From Bacillota bacterium (GTDB lineage Bacteria > Bacillota > Clostridia > Lachnospirales > Bianqueaceae), in the NCBI GenBank assembly GCA_017634575.1, contig JAGBND010000153.1:1-35672 (forward strand): 35,672 bases of DNA, written 5' to 3'. The position numbers were made by a program, and so were the translations under genes. Below, in pieces: positions 1 through 7,112 of the stretch (position 1 is its first letter; each line of letters opens with the position of its first letter). The notes beneath the pieces were generated by a model. It saw nothing but the letters and a program-made list of their open reading frames with translations, was not told the DNA's origin and made no database searches.

Positions 1-84
1 GATCAATTCGCAGGCTGACGGCGGATAAGGCCTGGCAGACTAATTTATTCAGAAATATCAATATTTCCAGGAGGGGATGGGCTG

Positions 85-912
85 ATGAACCGGATCTCCC
101 GTTTAGGCCAGGCGCGGATATATTTTGGAAAGTGCCTTCGCCTCTTTGTCAATGAAAAGCAATGGAAAAACTTCATATCCGCGCTGATTATCGTATTGAT
201 TATTTCCTTTGTCACCTCAGATGAAATGTTCCGCGATTTCCGTGACACCAAAAACGGCGCCTTTGCCATTATCTGCGCCTGCATATGGATCGGTCTGTTT
301 AATTCAATCCAGTCCGTTTGCCGCGAAAGGCCGATTATCAAGCACGAGCATCGCACCGGTCTGCATATTTCTTCTTATATATTGGCGCATGTCTGGTATG
401 AAGCCATCCTGTGCCTGGTGCAGAGCCTCATTGTATTTGTGGTGGTGCTTTTAAAAAACGCCAGCCATCTGCCTGTTAAAGGGGTAGTCATGGGAATGCC
501 GCTGGATCTTCTGTTTACGCTGTTTCTGGTAACCTTCACCTCGGACATGATTGCGCTTTTGATATCCTGCATCGTGAAAACCGAAACCTCCGCCATGACC
601 GTCATGCCCTTTGTGCTGATTATTCAGCTGGTGATGTCAGGCGCGGTTTTTGTGCTGGAGGGCGCCGCCAGCTTCATTGCTAATTTTACCATCAGCAAAT
701 GGGGGCTTAATGCGATCCTGTCTCTCGCCAATACGCACAGCAGGGTGCAGACGGGTTACGATGCGTGGGTGGCCCAGGGACTGACGGAAGAGGGCATCAC
801 CGCCGAGCCTTCCACTATGCTTGGCTGCTGGGGGATGCTGCTTTTATTCTGCATCATTTATATAGCGCTGGCTGTCATTTTCCTAAAACAGGTTGACAGG
901 GATCAGCGTTAG
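85..912 (+). CDS. ABC-2 type transporter permease (ABCG-like)
   Basis: A 275-residue integral membrane protein with about six hydrophobic helices (roughly residues 30-46, 58-80, 95-122, 138-163, 170-200 and 250-268). The pattern after helix 2, with the stretch SIQSVCRERPIIKHEHRTGL, matches the ABC-2 permease half of ABCG-type exporters, in which this segment forms a coupling element. In many Clostridia this permease type is joined to an ATPase carrying a FHA domain, which fits the FHA/kinase genes that follow; that link is inference, because the upstream gene lies outside the window. An AGGAGG site at 69-74, ten bases before the ATG, supports this start and argues for a separate polypeptide. 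The substrate cannot be told from the sequence. Confidence 0.72.
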   Translation: MNRISRLGQARIYFGKCLRLFVNEKQWKNFISALIIVLIISFVTSDEMFRDFRDTKNGAFAIICACIWIGLFNSIQSVCRERPIIKHEHRTGLHISSYILAHVWYEAILCLVQSLIVFVVVLLKNASHLPVKGVVMGMPLDLLFTLFLVTFTSDMIALLISCIVKTETSAMTVMPFVLIIQLVMSGAVFVLEGAASFIANFTISKWGLNAILSLANTHSRVQTGYDAWVAQGLTEEGITAEPSTMLGCWGMLLLFCIIYIALAVIFLKQVDRDQR

Positions 913-930
913 CCTGATCTATTTCTTTTG
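901..930 (+). terminator. Weak hairpin at the end of the permease gene
   Basis: A six-base-pair stem (GATCAG/CTGATC, 901-906 with 914-919) spans the permease stop codon and is followed by a T-rich stretch. The stem is short, so termination is only possible, not assured. Confidence 0.3.
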
Positions 931-1034
931 CGTAAATCCAAAAATCATCTGTTGCGTTTTGAAATTTCTTGTGTATGGATCAGCAGAGATTAGAAAGAAT
1001 GTTAAAAAAATGTTAAGAAAAATTATCATTTGAC

Positions 1035-1063
1035 TTGACATGATGGATGAAAAGCGGTAAATT
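1035..1063 (+). promoter_or_regulatory. Sigma-A promoter for the protease-FHA gene
   Basis: A perfect -35 box TTGACA (1035-1040) is separated by 17 bases from a -10 box TAAATT (1058-1063). AT-rich sequence lies just upstream. The start site would fall near 1070, giving a leader of about 90 bases that contains a small hairpin (CAGAACC/GGTTCTG, 1118-1135) before the ribosome site. Confidence 0.75.
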
Positions 1064-1145
1064 TAAGTATTAACCTTATTGTGCATGATACTGCCGTTTT
1101 TTGCAGACGCTGCACAACAGAACCGTCAGGTTCTGAAATACAAAT

Positions 1146-1151
1146 AGGAGA
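1146..1151 (+). promoter_or_regulatory. Ribosome site fixing the protease-FHA start
   Basis: AGGAGA lies eight bases before the ATG at 1159, which begins a textbook signal peptide. An in-frame GTG at 1081 would add 26 residues ahead of that signal and has no ribosome site, so 1159 is preferred. Confidence 0.75.
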
Positions 1152-1158
1152 GAATACT

Positions 1159-2979
1159 ATGAAGATGAAAAAAAGCTTGATAACGTTCCTGTTATCAGTC
1201 AGCCTCGTTCTGACTATGCTTGTCATTCCGGCCAGCGCCGATACGAATGACGCCATCCTCGAGGCCAGAAAAGGTATCCTTCAGGTTGCTCAGGTTATCG
1301 TCGTAGACGGTACTGAGGTCGGATACGCACAGGTAGGAACCGGATTCCTGATTGGCAGAGCAGAAGGCGCTCAGACAGTTCTGACGAACTATCATGTAGC
1401 CCATGCCTGGACCGAACAGGATGTACGTGATGCGCTTGGCGATGCCGTACCCGCCAACGCCCGGATCGATTTCAAGATCCGTGTCGTGGTAAAGCGTGAT
1501 GTCTTCATCAACGCCACCATTATTAACGAGTCTCAGAGTGCTGATTTCACCATTCTGAAACTGGAACAGCCCCTGTATGACCGTTCTCCGCTGACTCTTA
1601 CCGACTCCGATAAGATCAACACCACCAACGACATTTATGCCCTTGGTTTCCCCGGAATCGTCGCCAACATCCAGCTGGACACCATCTACACCGCTGATGA
1701 CGTTACCGTTACCGCCGGTATTATCTCCAAGCTGAACGATGTTATTGTGGTAGATGCGCCGATCCCCTGCATTACCCACTCGGCCAGAGTTTCTCCCGGA
1801 AACTCCGGCGGTCCGCTTCTGACCTCCGCCGGTTATGTTATCGGTATCAACTCCTTCATCAGCAGCGATTCTTCTAACAACAACGATTATTTCTATTCCA
1901 TTCAGATCAACGAAATCCGCGACGTTCTGGACGCTCTTGGCGTGGAATACCAGTTTGCGGAAGATCCCTATGGTGCAGCTGAGTCCACACCGGCTGAAGA
2001 ATCCGTGGAAGCATCAACTGCTCCGACGGAAGAGTCATCTGCTGCCGAAGACTCGACTCTGATCACTCCGGCTCCTGCTGCTGTTGATCTGTCCGGACTT
2101 AAAGCTGCCATCGACGCAGCCCGTCTTGTCAGCCTTGACGGCATGACGGAAGATACAGCCGCTGCCTTCCGCACCGCGCTGAACAACGCAGAAACCCTTT
2201 ACCGCAACGGCGCTTCCACGCAGCAGGAAGTTACCAACGCCATCGACGACATCGACCGCGCCAAGGCTAATCTGGTTGAAGAAGCCAAAGGTCTTTCCAC
2301 CACTGCCATTATCCTGATCGCTGTTGCCGCTGTGGTTGTTATCGCAGCTGTCGTGCTGATTATCGTTCTCTCCGCCAACAAGAAGAAAAAGAAAGAGGAA
2401 GAAGAAGCTGCAGCAGCCCGCCGCAACGCTGCCAACCGTCAGATGGGCGGTCCCGCTGGCTGGGGCGCGCAGGCTCCTCAGCAGCCGCAGTTCAGACCTC
2501 AGGCTCCTCAGCAGCCTCAGATGAGACCCGCTCAGCCTCAGCAGCAGGCTCAGCGTCCCAACTACTTTGTAAATCCCGCTCAGGGATCTGCCGAGACCTC
2601 TGTGCTCAATGACGGCGCAGGCGAGACCTCCGTGCTGAACGACGGTGCAGGCGAGACCACATTGCTGGGCGGCGGCGCAGGACTTCCTTCCGCATATCTG
2701 GTGCGTAAGAAGAATTCCGAACGCGTCACCATTTCCAAACAGGTCTTCAAGATTGGTAAGGAAAGACGCCGCGTTGACTACTGCATCGCTGACAACAGCA
2801 ACATCAGCCGTTCTCATGCAGATATCATCTTCAAGAATGGCGACTTCTACCTGGTAGACAATCACGCCACCAATGGCACCTCCATTAACGGCCGTTCCAT
2901 CGCTGCCGGCACCGAAGTCAAGCTGAACAACAACGATGTAATCAAACTGGCTGATGAGGAATTCACCTTCCAGAAATAA
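1159..2979 (+). CDS. Transmembrane trypsin-like serine protease with cytoplasmic FHA domain
   Basis: 606 residues. A signal peptide (1-27, ending ASA) leads to a trypsin/DegP-fold domain with the likely triad His79 (NYHV), Asp129 (ADFTIL) and Ser216 (GNSGGP). An acidic Ser/Thr-rich linker (about 270-305) is followed by a FIVAR-like helical segment (310-375), a single membrane helix (about 381-405) and a Lys-rich stop-transfer run. The cytoplasmic part has a Gln/Pro-rich linker (430-467), three tandem ten-residue units with TSVL, TSVL and TTLL (Thr480, 490, 500), and a C-terminal FHA domain (512-606) with the pThr-binding signature SRSH (550-553) and NG (572-573). The protease therefore acts outside and the FHA domain reads phosphothreonine inside. 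PP2C and kinase genes follow directly. The domain calls are firm; the substrate and direction of signalling are unknown. Confidence 0.9.
   Translation: MKMKKSLITFLLSVSLVLTMLVIPASADTNDAILEARKGILQVAQVIVVDGTEVGYAQVGTGFLIGRAEGAQTVLTNYHVAHAWTEQDVRDALGDAVPANARIDFKIRVVVKRDVFINATIINESQSADFTILKLEQPLYDRSPLTLTDSDKINTTNDIYALGFPGIVANIQLDTIYTADDVTVTAGIISKLNDVIVVDAPIPCITHSARVSPGNSGGPLLTSAGYVIGINSFISSDSSNNNDYFYSIQINEIRDVLDALGVEYQFAEDPYGAAESTPAEESVEASTAPTEESSAAEDSTLITPAPAAVDLSGLKAAIDAARLVSLDGMTEDTAAAFRTALNNAETLYRNGASTQQEVTNAIDDIDRAKANLVEEAKGLSTTAIILIAVAAVVVIAAVVLIIVLSANKKKKKEEEEAAAARRNAANRQMGGPAGWGAQAPQQPQFRPQAPQQPQMRPAQPQQQAQRPNYFVNPAQGSAETSVLNDGAGETSVLNDGAGETTLLGGGAGLPSAYLVRKKNSERVTISKQVFKIGKERRRVDYCIADNSNISRSHADIIFKNGDFYLVDNHATNGTSINGRSIAAGTEVKLNNNDVIKLADEEFTFQK
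2590..2679 (+). repeat. Three tandem 30-base units coding Thr-x-x-Leu motifs
   Basis: Three consecutive 30-base units encode AETSVLNDGA, GETSVLNDGA and GETTLLGGGA, immediately before the FHA domain. Each has Thr followed three residues later by Leu, the spacing favoured by FHA phosphopeptide pockets. The first two units differ by one residue only. Confidence 0.85.
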
Positions 2980-3008
2980 GCCTGTTCGTTTACAAAGCTA
3001 AGATGGCA

Positions 3009-3036
3009 GGATCGGGCTCTCACAGGGGCCTGATCC
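3009..3036 (+). other. Intergenic hairpin 1
   Basis: Bases 3009-3017 pair with 3028-3036 (nine pairs including one G-U). The stem can be extended by two more pairs at the loop. No T run follows, so it is not a standard terminator. Its 3' end overlaps the first bases of the larger hairpin that follows, so the two could compete slightly. Confidence 0.45.
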
Positions 3037-3110
3037 CGCCTCTATGCAAAGGATACTACCTGAAGATATATCGAGGTATCTTCAATAGCATCTTTTGCAT
3101 AGCGGCGGGA
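3034..3110 (+). other. Long imperfect hairpin between protease and phosphatase genes
   Basis: Bases 3034-3068 are nearly the reverse complement of 3077-3110. I count about 31 base pairs with three small interruptions and an eight-base loop (3069-3076). The outer seven pairs are GC-rich (TCCCGCC/GGCGGGA) and the next nine are perfect (CTATGCAAA/TTTGCATAG). No T run follows. It could be an mRNA-stabilising or processing stem, or a palindromic intergenic repeat element. Confidence 0.7.
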
Positions 3111-3175
3111 AACGGTTGACTGACTAACCGCTGATCCTTGGTCCGACTATACTAAGCAAGAGGGAAACACAGATT

Positions 3176-3952
3176 ATGAATTACATGATCGCTGCTCACT
3201 CCGACATCGGTATCAAGAAGAATACCAATCAGGATTCGCTCATGATCAAAGTCGCACAGACACGTCTGGGAAAGGTGTGCCTGTGCATTGTTTGTGATGG
3301 AATGGGCGGTCTGGCTAAGGGAGAGCTTGCTTCGGCCACGGTAATCCGTGTCTTCGAAAACTGGTTTGAAAAGGATCTGCCGAAACTGATTGAAGCCGGA
3401 TTTGATCCGACGGAGCTGAAACTTCAGTGGGACAACATCGTTCTGGAGCAGAATCGCGTTCTTTCCGGTTACGCCTCCAGAAACGGCACCCGTATGGGAA
3501 CCACGATTGTAGCCGTGCTCTTTATCGGTAACGAGTACTACTGCATGAACGTTGGCGATTCCCGCGCCTATATGATGAACGAGCGGCTGAATCTGCTGAC
3601 CAAAGACCAGACCTTTGTCCAGTATGAAATGGATGCAGGCAGGCTTACCTGGGAACAGGCGCAGGTTCATCCTCAGCGGAACGTGCTGCTGCAGTGCTGC
3701 GGCGCATCCGAAGTGGTCACACCGGACTTTTATCACGGCCAGGTGGTTCCGGATCAGATCTATATGCTTTGTTCTGACGGTTTCAGGCATGTCATTACCC
3801 CGGAAGAGCTTTATAACAAGCTTAACCCTTATGTGTGCCAGAATGAACAGATCATGAAAGCCAATGCCATCGATCTGATTGAGCTTAATAAAATGCGTCG
3901 GGAGACAGATAACATTTCTGTAGCTCTTGTTCGTACATGTCAGGGGGAATAA
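3176..3952 (+). CDS. PP2C-family Ser/Thr protein phosphatase
   Basis: 258 residues covering a complete PP2C/PPM domain with no extra domains. The metal-binding and core motifs are present in order: NQDS near residue 18, CDGMGG near 40, RMGTT near 107, NVGDSRAY near 125, CSDGF near 200 and TDNIS near 244. Such enzymes remove phosphate from Thr/Ser using two Mn/Mg ions and, in Firmicutes, usually oppose a neighbouring PknB/PrkC-type kinase. The gene ends three bases before the kinase start, so the two are almost certainly co-transcribed. A purine-rich ribosome site (GAGGG) lies about ten bases before the ATG. I saw no membrane segment, so it should be cytoplasmic and act on the phosphothreonines of the FHA-linked proteins encoded around it. 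Confidence 0.95.
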   Translation: MNYMIAAHSDIGIKKNTNQDSLMIKVAQTRLGKVCLCIVCDGMGGLAKGELASATVIRVFENWFEKDLPKLIEAGFDPTELKLQWDNIVLEQNRVLSGYASRNGTRMGTTIVAVLFIGNEYYCMNVGDSRAYMMNERLNLLTKDQTFVQYEMDAGRLTWEQAQVHPQRNVLLQCCGASEVVTPDFYHGQVVPDQIYMLCSDGFRHVITPEELYNKLNPYVCQNEQIMKANAIDLIELNKMRRETDNISVALVRTCQGE

Positions 3953-3955
3953 GAA

Positions 3956-5743
3956 ATGCTGCAAGTAGGATCTGTTGTAGACGGCAAGTATAAAATCTTA
4001 AACAAGATAGGTCAGGGCGGTATGAGCGTCGTTTATCTGGCGCTCAACGAAAGAGCCAACAAGACCTGGGCAATCAAAGAAATCCGCAAGGACGGCGTAC
4101 AGGACTTCACAACAGTCAAACAAGGCCTCATCGCAGAAACCAACATTCTGAAAAGTCTGAACCACAAATACCTGCCCAGTATTGTTGATGTCATCGACGA
4201 CGAAGATACGTTCCTGATCGTTATGGACTATATTCAGGGTAAATCCCTGAACTCCGTTTTGAAAGAAAGCATGGAAAAGGACGGCCTTCCCATATTTGTG
4301 GAGGATGTCATTTCCTGGGGCATGCAGCTGACGGACGTGTTCCTGTATCTGCACTCCAGACCAAAGCCGATTATCTACCGCGATATGAAACCGGCCAACG
4401 TCATGCTGAAACCCGATGGCGAAATCTGCGTCATCGACTTCGGTACAGCCCGCGTTTTTAAAACAGGCAACTCCGAAGATACCACCTGCTTGGGCACGCC
4501 CGGTTATGCGGCGCCCGAACAGTACGGCGGCAATGGTCAGTCAAGGCCCCAGACGGATATCTACACCCTGGGCGCCACGCTGCATCATCTGATCACCGGA
4601 AGAAACCCGGCGTCCACGCCGTTCAACTTCCCGAAGATCACTCAGTGCCGTCCGACCCTTCTCGAGGAAACCCCGAGAGAGCTGAGAAACCGGCTTCTGG
4701 GTCTGGAAATGATCATCGACAAATGTACCCAGTACGAGATCGAAGACCGTTACCAGAACTGCGCCGAGCTTAAATACGACTTCGAACATATCGAAGAGCT
4801 CGGCCTTCCATACCGCAAGAAGCTAAAGAAGAAAATGGGAGCCTTCATCGGCACCGCGGCAGCGGCTATTGTCTTCGGCGCAGCTTCCCTCACTTTCCTG
4901 GGACTTGAAAATTCCACAGAGAAGAGCGGTTATAACTACTATATCGAGAATGCGGCCACCGTCGCATCCTTTGATGATAAAATGGCAGACTTCAAACGAG
5001 CCGTTGCCATTGATCCCACGAAGAAAGAAGCATACATCTCCATGCTGGATTCGATGCTTCTTGACGGGGATTTTTCCAGTTCAGACGATGTAACTATGAC
5101 CCAGCTTCTGATGACAAAAGGTAAAGGCAGAAACAGCGACAACCGTACACTCTTCCAGAAAAACAACGAAGCCGGCTATGTAGAATTTGCTTATCAGATG
5201 GGTCTTGCATATTATTACTCCGCAGGAGTAAACGGCGACAAATCTTCCTCCGCAGGCTGGTTCGATATCGTAACCAACGCCGATATGGCCAATCTGGATA
5301 TGGGCGACAATAACGCCTATAAAGACGCCTGGCAGGCAAGATCCAGAATTCTCGGACGGATCGCCGGATATTACAAGACCAAGGGACAGGTTAACAAAGC
5401 CGGTGACCAGGAAACCACCTATGCTGACTACTGGTATGACCTGATGGAGCTGTTCGATACGAATGTTGCTTCCCAAGACAATATGATTACCGAGCTGAGA
5501 CTGTATAACGAGATTGTGGCGCAGATCAACAATTCCTACATGCAGTTTAAAGAAGCCGGAATCACCCAGCAGCAGATGGAGCAGGCTTTAAACGATGTGG
5601 AATCCCGCATGGGCAGCATGAATCTTTCCACCAACGCGCAGGCTGCTTCCTTGTCACAGAACATAACCAATGCGATCACGCTGGCCAGAAACAATGTGAA
5701 AGCTGTCTTCTCCAGTAACGCAGGAGGAGGTGATGGAAATTGA
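3956..5743 (+). CDS. Transmembrane Ser/Thr protein kinase (RD type)
   Basis: 595 residues. The cytoplasmic kinase domain (about 12-285) has the Gly-rich loop GQGGMSVVY (19-27), Lys41, Glu61, the catalytic YRD (141-143), KPANV, DFG (161-163) and APEQ (186-189). The activation segment carries Thr176/Thr177 in DTTCLG and Thr181, so activation-loop phosphorylation is likely. One membrane helix follows (about 294-316). The outer part (318-595) is helical with TPR-like sequence and no PASTA repeats, unlike PrkC. It starts three bases after the PP2C stop. The kinase is expected to phosphorylate the Thr-x-x-Leu motifs in its neighbours, and its own loop matches that pattern. Activity is well supported; the external signal is unknown. 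Confidence 0.93.
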   Translation: MLQVGSVVDGKYKILNKIGQGGMSVVYLALNERANKTWAIKEIRKDGVQDFTTVKQGLIAETNILKSLNHKYLPSIVDVIDDEDTFLIVMDYIQGKSLNSVLKESMEKDGLPIFVEDVISWGMQLTDVFLYLHSRPKPIIYRDMKPANVMLKPDGEICVIDFGTARVFKTGNSEDTTCLGTPGYAAPEQYGGNGQSRPQTDIYTLGATLHHLITGRNPASTPFNFPKITQCRPTLLEETPRELRNRLLGLEMIIDKCTQYEIEDRYQNCAELKYDFEHIEELGLPYRKKLKKKMGAFIGTAAAAIVFGAASLTFLGLENSTEKSGYNYYIENAATVASFDDKMADFKRAVAIDPTKKEAYISMLDSMLLDGDFSSSDDVTMTQLLMTKGKGRNSDNRTLFQKNNEAGYVEFAYQMGLAYYYSAGVNGDKSSSAGWFDIVTNADMANLDMGDNNAYKDAWQARSRILGRIAGYYKTKGQVNKAGDQETTYADYWYDLMELFDTNVASQDNMITELRLYNEIVAQINNSYMQFKEAGITQQQMEQALNDVESRMGSMNLSTNAQAASLSQNITNAITLARNNVKAVFSSNAGGGDGN

Positions 5744-6600
5744 GTTCCCAAAACTTTGAACAGCTGATCAGCACCTATCATACCATATTCGTGGTATGCG
5801 GGATTATTGCTATTGTCCTTCTGGTCGCAGCCATTGTTCTATTCATTCTCTTAAAAATACCGCAGGTCTTCAACGAGCTTTCCGGCCGCGGCGCAAAGAA
5901 GGGAATTGCAGAGATCACCGAAAGCGGCGCTTCCGGAGCCCTTACTTCCCGAAACCTGACGCCTTCCGGCAAAGTCAAGGAAAAAACCGGCCGTACCGGA
6001 TTTTTGGGCGGCGGCGGTCCCAAATACCGCAAAGCGGTTAACATGACCGAAGATCTGACCAGCAAGATGGGGCCCAGGGTAGAGAATCCCGGCATGCAGC
6101 CGCCTCCGGCTGTCAACAGCCAGATACCTCAGCCCATGGCCTCCGGGATCGGCCCGATCCAAAACGGTCAGAACGGTTATGCGCAGGCGCAGCCCGGCGC
6201 ACAGACAGAAGTCGATACCTTCGGTTCTGAACAGACAGGTGTCCTTGACAACTATGGTTCTGAGCAAACAGGAGTTCTGAACGACAGCTATGGAGCAGAG
6301 CAGACGGGTGTTCTCTTTGATGACCTGGCTGCCACTACCCAGCTGAGCGCCGAAGAGCTTCCCGGGGGCGGAACCTATCAGGGCGGCGCCTATGATGAGA
6401 CAACCCAGCTAAGCGGAGAGCCTAACTTCGATTCAGGCGAAACCACACAGCTGGATATCCCCGGCGCCTACGGTGAAGCGCCTGCTGCTGCCGATACGGA
6501 TGGAGAAACCTCTCTTCTTGGCACCCCGGTGGACAAGACCCCCGGCTTCACCGTTCTTCGGACGATCCTGGAGATTCACACCGATGAGGTGATCTCCTGA
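5740..6600 (+). CDS. Membrane-anchored protein with seven Thr-x-x-Leu motifs (probable phospho-scaffold)
   Basis: 286 residues, not a family I recognise. A TTG start overlaps the kinase stop by four bases and is chosen because a doubled AGGAGG site (5722-5730) lies nine bases upstream. One membrane helix (about 15-39) anchors a long Gly/Pro/Gln-rich, low-complexity tail that should be cytoplasmic and disordered. The tail holds TGVL three times (Thr166, 177, 189), TTQL three times (Thr199, 221, 235) and TSLL once (Thr257). All have acidic, Gln or Ala residues before Thr and Leu at +3. There is no FHA or enzymatic domain. I infer a multisite substrate of the neighbouring kinase that recruits FHA-domain proteins to the membrane. 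It is coupled to the next gene by a one-base overlap. Confidence 0.75.
   Translation: MSSQNFEQLISTYHTIFVVCGIIAIVLLVAAIVLFILLKIPQVFNELSGRGAKKGIAEITESGASGALTSRNLTPSGKVKEKTGRTGFLGGGGPKYRKAVNMTEDLTSKMGPRVENPGMQPPPAVNSQIPQPMASGIGPIQNGQNGYAQAQPGAQTEVDTFGSEQTGVLDNYGSEQTGVLNDSYGAEQTGVLFDDLAATTQLSAEELPGGGTYQGGAYDETTQLSGEPNFDSGETTQLDIPGAYGEAPAAADTDGETSLLGTPVDKTPGFTVLRTILEIHTDEVIS
6223..6324 (+). repeat. Tandem repeats coding three EQTGVL motifs
   Basis: Three units of 11-12 codons encode GSEQTGVLDNY, GSEQTGVLNDSY and GAEQTGVLFDD. DNA identity among units is partial, with synonymous changes, while the QTGVL core is invariant. This suggests selection on the peptide motif. Confidence 0.75.
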
Positions 6601-7112
6601 TGCGAAGGGCAAGACGGCTGACGAAAACATTCCTTGGTTTTTCCGTTATTGGATATCTGCTGACAGCGATTGCTGTTCTGCTGGTTCCTCTTGCAATGAC
6701 AGCAGAAGGCCGGTTTACCGTTTTTGGCTACATTGCCGGCGGGCTTTTCTGGTTCGGGCTTCTTTTTGGGCTTTTATTCTTCTTATTTGCATGGAAGGTC
6801 GCCCATAATGAATCAACGTACCAGAAAATCAGATCGTGGTATAGAATCGGGGCTTTTGGTTTTTTCAGAAACCGGCCTGCGATCATCACCGATGTTCTGA
6901 TGATAATTTCTCTGCTACTGATCATTGCAGGAAATACCATTTGGCACTTTCAGGATCTTCTTATGACCATCCTGTTGTTCTTCTTTGTCCTATCTTTCTT
7001 TCTACACTTCGTGTTCAACGGAAGAGTATTTATATATACGCAGCACAAAGGACGTAAGAGAAAAAATGATCTTTCTATCCAAAGAAAGGAACTGAACGAA
7101 AATGAAAACTAG
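6600..7112 (+). CDS. Small polytopic membrane protein of unknown function
   Basis: 170 residues with four clear hydrophobic helices (about 13-34, 43-68, 97-112 and 117-140) and a basic C-terminal tail. No catalytic motif or known family is visible to me. The ATG overlaps the preceding stop (TGATG) and the gene's end overlaps the start of the giant surface protein by 11 bases, so it belongs to the same transcript. Its place between the phospho-scaffold and the surface protein suggests an accessory role in assembling or anchoring that protein; this is inference only. Confidence 0.8.
   Translation: MRRARRLTKTFLGFSVIGYLLTAIAVLLVPLAMTAEGRFTVFGYIAGGLFWFGLLFGLLFFLFAWKVAHNESTYQKIRSWYRIGAFGFFRNRPAIITDVLMIISLLLIIAGNTIWHFQDLLMTILLFFFVLSFFLHFVFNGRVFIYTQHKGRKRKNDLSIQRKELNENEN

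Noticed and set aside
3..155. Open reading frame entering from the left edge, possibly the end of an upstream ATPase gene
   Set aside because: All three frames are short here (stops at 18, 28 and 155) and none shows a recognisable ATPase or FHA ending, so I cannot say which one is coding.
3116..3153. Promoter for the PP2C gene (TTGACT ... TATACT)
   Set aside because: The spacing is 26 bases, outside the working range for sigma-A. No better -35 box fits the TATACT.
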